Of a DNA stretch of 64,000 nucleotides, positions 58,774-64,000 are shown in pieces. The notes beneath the pieces are model-generated. The model made no database searches, was not told the DNA's origin, and saw only the letters and a list, made by a program, of their open reading frames with translations. A program made the translations under genes and the position numbers. The first letter of the stretch is position 1, and each line of letters begins with the position of its first letter. Source of the stretch: Aciduricibacillus chroicocephali (GTDB lineage Bacteria > Bacillota > Bacilli > Bacillales > Amphibacillaceae); NCBI RefSeq assembly GCF_030762805.1, contig NZ_CP129113.1, forward strand, positions 16,001 to 80,000. Direction: 5' to 3'.

Positions 58774-59703
58774 ATGACTAGAGTTGCTGATAACGTAGCC
58801 GGCCTTGTGGGACAGACACCTGTTGTGAAATTGCACAATATTACAGATGAGAACAGTGCCGATATTTATGTTAAATTGGAATACTTCAATCCGGGAAGTT
58901 CGGTCAAAGACCGTATCGCGCTTGCGATGATCGAGGATGCTGAAGAGAAAGGTCTCCTTAAAGCTGGCGACACAATCATTGAACCGACAAGTGGTAACAC
59001 AGGTATCGGACTTGCGATGATCGCTTCCGCAAAAGGATATAAAGCAATTCTTGTCATGCCTGATACAATGAGTAAGGAGCGTCGTAATCTGCTTCGTGCC
59101 TATGGAGCAAAGCTGCTTCTGACACCTGGTGCAGAAGGTATGAAAGGTGCCATCGCTACAGCTGAGAAGCTCAAGGAAGAGAATGGCTACTTCATGCCGC
59201 AGCAATTTGCTAATGAAGCAAACCCTGCTGTTCACGAGCGCACAACTGGTAAGGAAATCATCAGCCAGTTTGAGGATGGACTTGACGCATTTGTTTCAGG
59301 TATCGGTACTGGTGGTACAATCACTGGTGCAGGTAAAGTCCTTAAGGATCATTTTAAAGATATCAAAGTTTTTGCAGTTGAGCCTGAAGATTCAGCAGTT
59401 CTTTCCGGCGGCAAGCCTGGACCTCATAAATTGCAGGGACTTGGAGCGGGCTTCATTCCTAAGATTTTGAACACAGACATTTATGATGAAGTCGTTACAG
59501 TTTCGAATGAAGAAGCATTTGAAACTGCTCGAGAAGTCGCCACAACGAACGGAATCCTTGGTGGTATTTCTTGCGGTGCTGCAATAGCTGCTGCGAAGAA
59601 AGTTGCTGCAAAACTGGGCAAAGGCAAAAAAGTACTCGCTGTCCTTCCGGATAATGGCGAAAGATACTTGTCCACTCCACTTTACCAATTTGATGAAGAG
59701 TAA
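58774..59703 (+). CDS. cysK: Cysteine synthase A (O-acetylserine sulfhydrylase)
   Basis: PLP enzyme making cysteine from O-acetylserine and sulfide; forms a complex with CymR to control sulfur genes. 309 residues. Schiff-base Lys45 in [18 protein letters not shown] (about 72-78), GTGGTITG phosphate loop (about 177-184), and [13 protein letters not shown] at the C terminus. ATG follows TAGGGGGATG. Monocistronic with a strong terminator. Confidence 0.96.
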   Translation: MTRVADNVAGLVGQTPVVKLHNITDENSADIYVKLEYFNPGSSVKDRIALAMIEDAEEKGLLKAGDTIIEPTSGNTGIGLAMIASAKGYKAILVMPDTMSKERRNLLRAYGAKLLLTPGAEGMKGAIATAEKLKEENGYFMPQQFANEANPAVHERTTGKEIISQFEDGLDAFVSGIGTGGTITGAGKVLKDHFKDIKVFAVEPEDSAVLSGGKPGPHKLQGLGAGFIPKILNTDIYDEVVTVSNEEAFETAREVATTNGILGGISCGAAIAAAKKVAAKLGKGKKVLAVLPDNGERYLSTPLYQFDEE

Positions 59704-59718
59704 TATCTGTCTGTAAAG

Positions 59719-59760
59719 AAGCCGCTGCTTCCCTTGGTCGGGAGCAGCGGCTTTTGTCTT
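59719..59760 (+). terminator. Terminator of cysK
   Basis: AAGCCGCTGCTTCCC pairs with GGGAGCAGCGGCTT, loop TTGGTC, T-rich flank. Confidence 0.92.
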
Positions 59761-59844
59761 TGCTAGTATAGATACGATGGTAGGAATGAATGCTTTTTTG
59801 ACGTATAATGAAGAAAGTGATTCTGACTGGAAGAAGGGTTTCTC

Positions 59845-60681
59845 ATGATTTTATCTACTAAAGTAAAAACATACAATTTGGCAGAGCGTACCCACATTAT
59901 GGGTATTCTAAATGTAACACCTGATTCATTTTCTGATGGCGGAAAATATGCAACATTAGAAGCCGCCTGTGAACAAGCCCGAAAGTTGGAAGCCCAAGGA
60001 GCGGATATTATTGATATCGGTGGTGAGTCGACACGTCCAGGTCATGCGCCGCTATCCGAAGAAGAGGAGCTTTCACGTGTCCTGCCAGTAATTGAAGCGA
60101 TCAAGAAAGAGGTCAATGTGCCGATCTCAATTGATACATACAAAGCTGAAACTGCAAGGCGTGCTGTTGAGGCGGGAGCGTCCATTATTAATGATGTCTG
60201 GGGAGCAAAACGCGAGCCGGAGATTGCAAATGTTGCAGCTGAGCTGGACGTGCCTATTATTCTCATGCACAATCGTGAAAACATGGATTATGGCAATTTG
60301 ATTGAGGATATGAAAAGAGATTTGCAGGAGAGTATTGATATCGCCAAAAGAGCAGGTGTCCCGGACCAGCATATTATAATTGATCCGGGTGTTGGCTTTG
60401 CGAAGAACGCTGAACATAATCTAATTGCAATGAACAATCTGGAGCAATTGCACGAACTTGGATACCCAATGCTGTTGGCAACTTCTCGCAAACGTTTTAT
60501 TGGGGGCGTGCTCGATTTGCCGAATGCGGAAGACCGTGATATAGGGACAGGAGCGACGACTTGCCTTGGAATTAGCAAAGGTGCCCATATGGTTCGTGTG
60601 CATAATGTAGAAATGACTTTGCAGCTTGTGAAAATGACAGATGCCATGCTGCGGAGCGGAAGGGTGGAGAACAATGGATAA
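59845..60681 (+). CDS. folP: Dihydropteroate synthase
   Basis: Joins p-aminobenzoate to dihydropterin pyrophosphate in folate synthesis; target of sulfonamides. 278 residues. MGILNVTPDSFSDGG (about 19-33), DIGGESTRPG (about 57-66), ISIDTYK, GVGFAKNAEHN, and LLATSRKRFIGG are the diagnostic loops. Overlaps folB by 8 nt. pabBAC, which I recall upstream in B. subtilis, are not present. Confidence 0.97.
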   Translation: MILSTKVKTYNLAERTHIMGILNVTPDSFSDGGKYATLEAACEQARKLEAQGADIIDIGGESTRPGHAPLSEEEELSRVLPVIEAIKKEVNVPISIDTYKAETARRAVEAGASIINDVWGAKREPEIANVAAELDVPIILMHNRENMDYGNLIEDMKRDLQESIDIAKRAGVPDQHIIIDPGVGFAKNAEHNLIAMNNLEQLHELGYPMLLATSRKRFIGGVLDLPNAEDRDIGTGATTCLGISKGAHMVRVHNVEMTLQLVKMTDAMLRSGRVENNG

Positions 60682-61033
60682 AATCATCCTTGAAGGCATG
60701 CAGTTCTATGGCTACCATGGGTTATTTCCTGAAGAGAACCGGCTTGGCCAGCGGTTTAATGTAGACCTTGAGCTTTACACAGACACAAGCAAAGCCGGGC
60801 GGACGGATGATATGAATGACTCCATTCACTACGGCCATGCTTATGAAATCGTGAAACAAATCGTAGAACAAGAGATTGTGAATCTGATTGAGACGGTTGC
60901 TGAGAGAATTGCAGCAGCTCTGCTAGAACATTTTGATGAACTTCAGGCATGCAGGGTGAAGGTTATTAAACCAGATGCTCCAATTCCGGGTCATTTTAAA
61001 TTTGTTGCCGTTGAAATCTACAGGGAGAAATGA
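60674..61033 (+). CDS. folB: Dihydroneopterin aldolase
   Basis: Cleaves dihydroneopterin in folate synthesis; octameric T-fold enzyme. 119 residues from ATG 60674 after GGTGGAGAAC, overlapping the folP end. MDKIILEGMQFYGYHGLFPEE at the start includes the Tyr-x-His and Glu of the active site; KVIKPDAPIPGHF supplies the catalytic Lys. Confidence 0.95.
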   Translation: MDKIILEGMQFYGYHGLFPEENRLGQRFNVDLELYTDTSKAGRTDDMNDSIHYGHAYEIVKQIVEQEIVNLIETVAERIAAALLEHFDELQACRVKVIKPDAPIPGHFKFVAVEIYREK

Positions 61034-61035
61034 TT

Positions 61036-61536
61036 ATGACACAAGCATTTATTGCACTTGGAACAAATATCGAACCACGCGAAAATCATTTCATTAAAGC
61101 ACTTGAAATGTTGACTGATCATTCTGGGATCCTGATCCAGAAGATTTCTTCTATATATGAGACAGATCCGGTCGGCTACGAAGATCAGGAAGACTTCCTG
61201 AACATGGTCGTTGAAGTTGAAACAGATTTGACCGCGGAGGAGCTCTTGCGCTACTGTCAGTTAATTGAGGAACGACTTGGCCGAGTACGGACAATCCGCA
61301 ATGGTCCACGTACTATTGACCTTGATATTTTGCTTTACAGTCAGGAAAGTATACGACTTGTTGATTTGGAGATTCCACATCCGCGTATGCATGAGCGGGC
61401 CTTTGTTCTTGTTCCTCTTGGTGAAATTGCACCTGAAATCATTGTGCCAGGTACAGGGGAGTCTGTTCAGAAACTGCTGAATGCATTATCTGAAGAGGAG
61501 AAAGCTGGCGTTCGTACATGGCCGCAAGAAAGCTGA
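61036..61536 (+). CDS. folK: HPPK (2-amino-4-hydroxy-6-hydroxymethyldihydropteridine pyrophosphokinase)
   Basis: Activates the pterin for FolP. 166 residues from ATG 61036, 9-10 nt after AGGGAG; an ATG at 61030 is closer than ideal to that site. QAFIALGTNIEPREN at the start and the conserved GPRTIDLDILLY (about 93-104) with HPRMHERAF are clear. Last gene of the folP-folB-folK set. Confidence 0.95.
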   Translation: MTQAFIALGTNIEPRENHFIKALEMLTDHSGILIQKISSIYETDPVGYEDQEDFLNMVVEVETDLTAEELLRYCQLIEERLGRVRTIRNGPRTIDLDILLYSQESIRLVDLEIPHPRMHERAFVLVPLGEIAPEIIVPGTGESVQKLLNALSEEEKAGVRTWPQES

Positions 61537-61618
61537 TTATAAGGTTTACGTGCCTGAAGTTGTGAGTATAAGATTCAAAAGTATATAAGCATTGATAATT
61601 GTGTCGTAAAGAAAAATA

Positions 61619-61656
61619 AGATTAAGGACACAGTTTATGACGGATCCCCTTAATCT
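61619..61656. repeat. Inverted repeat between folK and lysS
   Basis: AGATTAAGG (61619-61627) and CCTTAATCT (61648-61656) form a perfect 9-bp stem with a 20-nt loop and no T run. The rest of 61537-61735 shows no gene. Confidence 0.5.
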
Positions 61657-61711
61657 ACTGATGCAGAAATGAACCGATTTCTATATACTTGTTGGTGGAC
61701 AAGTGTTGTAA

Positions 61712-63226
<1,515 letters not shown>

Positions 63227-63236
63227 TAAGTATAGT

Positions 63237-63276
63237 AAAAGGGAGTGCGCTCATTATGCGTACTCTCTTTTACTAT
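63237..63276 (+). terminator. Terminator of lysS
   Basis: AAAGGGAGTGCGC pairs with GCGTACTCTCTTT around a small loop, followed by TACTATTT. Confidence 0.75.
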
Positions 63277-63341
63277 TTCTCTATTATGGATAGAGAGAAC
63301 GCTTTTTAATTTGGTTAAAAATTTTTACTTTGGATAAACTA

Positions 63342-63477
63342 TTGTTTTTCAAATAGGTGCGTGGTATAGTTATAAACGTTCCAAAGAGGACACCTCAAAA
63401 ACTTCAATAACAATTGAAACACTTTGCTAGGTAGTTATTTAAAAAGTGTTGACTTTATATGAAGGATTTGATAAGAT
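63342..63477 (+). promoter_or_regulatory. Tandem rRNA promoters P1 and P2
   Basis: P1: TTGTTT (63342-63347), 17 nt, TATAGT (63365-63370). P2: TTGACT (63449-63454), 17 nt, TAAGAT (63472-63477). The leader segment CTCTTTGAAAACTGAACAAAC (about 63513-63533) is the usual Bacillus pre-rRNA leader. The 63278-63617 region holds only these elements. Confidence 0.88.
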
Positions 63478-63617
63478 AGATAAGTCGCCAAAACAAAGCG
63501 ACCAACAAATTCGCTCTTTGAAAACTGAACAAACAACCATTTATGTCAGTAAGAAACGGTATAACCGTTTAAGTTTTACTAGCTAAGACATCATCTTCGG
63601 ATGATGTGAAACAAACT

Positions 63618-64000
<383 letters not shown>

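Overview
The window is a stretch of the replication-origin-proximal chromosome of an endospore-forming member of the Bacillaceae. It carries bofA, csfB/gin, yaaH, yabG, sspF, spoVG, fin, spoVT, yabP-yabQ, spoIIE and yabT. Near-consensus SigE, SigF, SigG, SigH, SigK and Spo0A sites lie in front of several of them. Gene order follows the Bacillus subtilis serS-to-rrn segment as I remember it. The first ~380 nt of 16S rRNA at the right end are Bacillaceae-like. My guess at genus (something near Terribacillus or a moderately halotolerant relative) rests on memory only.

Left end (1-8.4 kb): the 3' half of serS and tRNA-Ser. Then comes a block I do not remember here in B. subtilis: proC, tRNA-Arg, a small membrane protein, acetyl-CoA synthetase, a lipoprotein, a decayed membrane-protein gene, divergent hmp/nsrR with a clear operator dyad, and a SigB-type DJ-1/PfpI stress protein.

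8.4-23.2 kb: germination lysin yaaH with yaaI, tadA, SRP RNA (on the minus strand), and dnaX-ebfC-recR-yaaL-bofA. Next are csfB, a thioredoxin-like gene, and the long operon yaaO-tmk-darA-yaaR-holB-ricT-yabA followed by yabB-yazA-rsmI. These genes cover clamp loading, dTMP kinase, c-di-AMP sensing, RNase Y control, initiation control and rRNA/tRNA modification.

23.3-41.4 kb: abrB diverging from metS-tatD-rnmV-rsmA, then yabG, veg, sspF, ispE, purR, spoVG, glmU-prs, ctc, pth, fin, mfd and spoVT. Between sspF and ispE is a 300-nt array: three copies of a ~25-nt element separated by two long, different-sequence hairpins. I regard this as the most novel-looking part of the window.

41.5-56.8 kb: yabM, mazG-rqcP-yabP-yabQ-divIC, yabR, a minus-strand patch (VOC protein, tRNA-Met, ASCH protein), spoIIE, yabS-yabT, tilS-hprT and ftsH. 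56.9-64 kb: coaX-hslO, cysK, folP-folB-folK, lysS and the start of an rRNA operon.

I found no phage, insertion sequence, CRISPR array or defence system. Most genes are conserved core functions. Novelty here is limited to small elements: the hairpin/repeat array, a 30-codon ORF after yabG, the decayed gene at 5.5 kb, several structured leaders, and local order changes.
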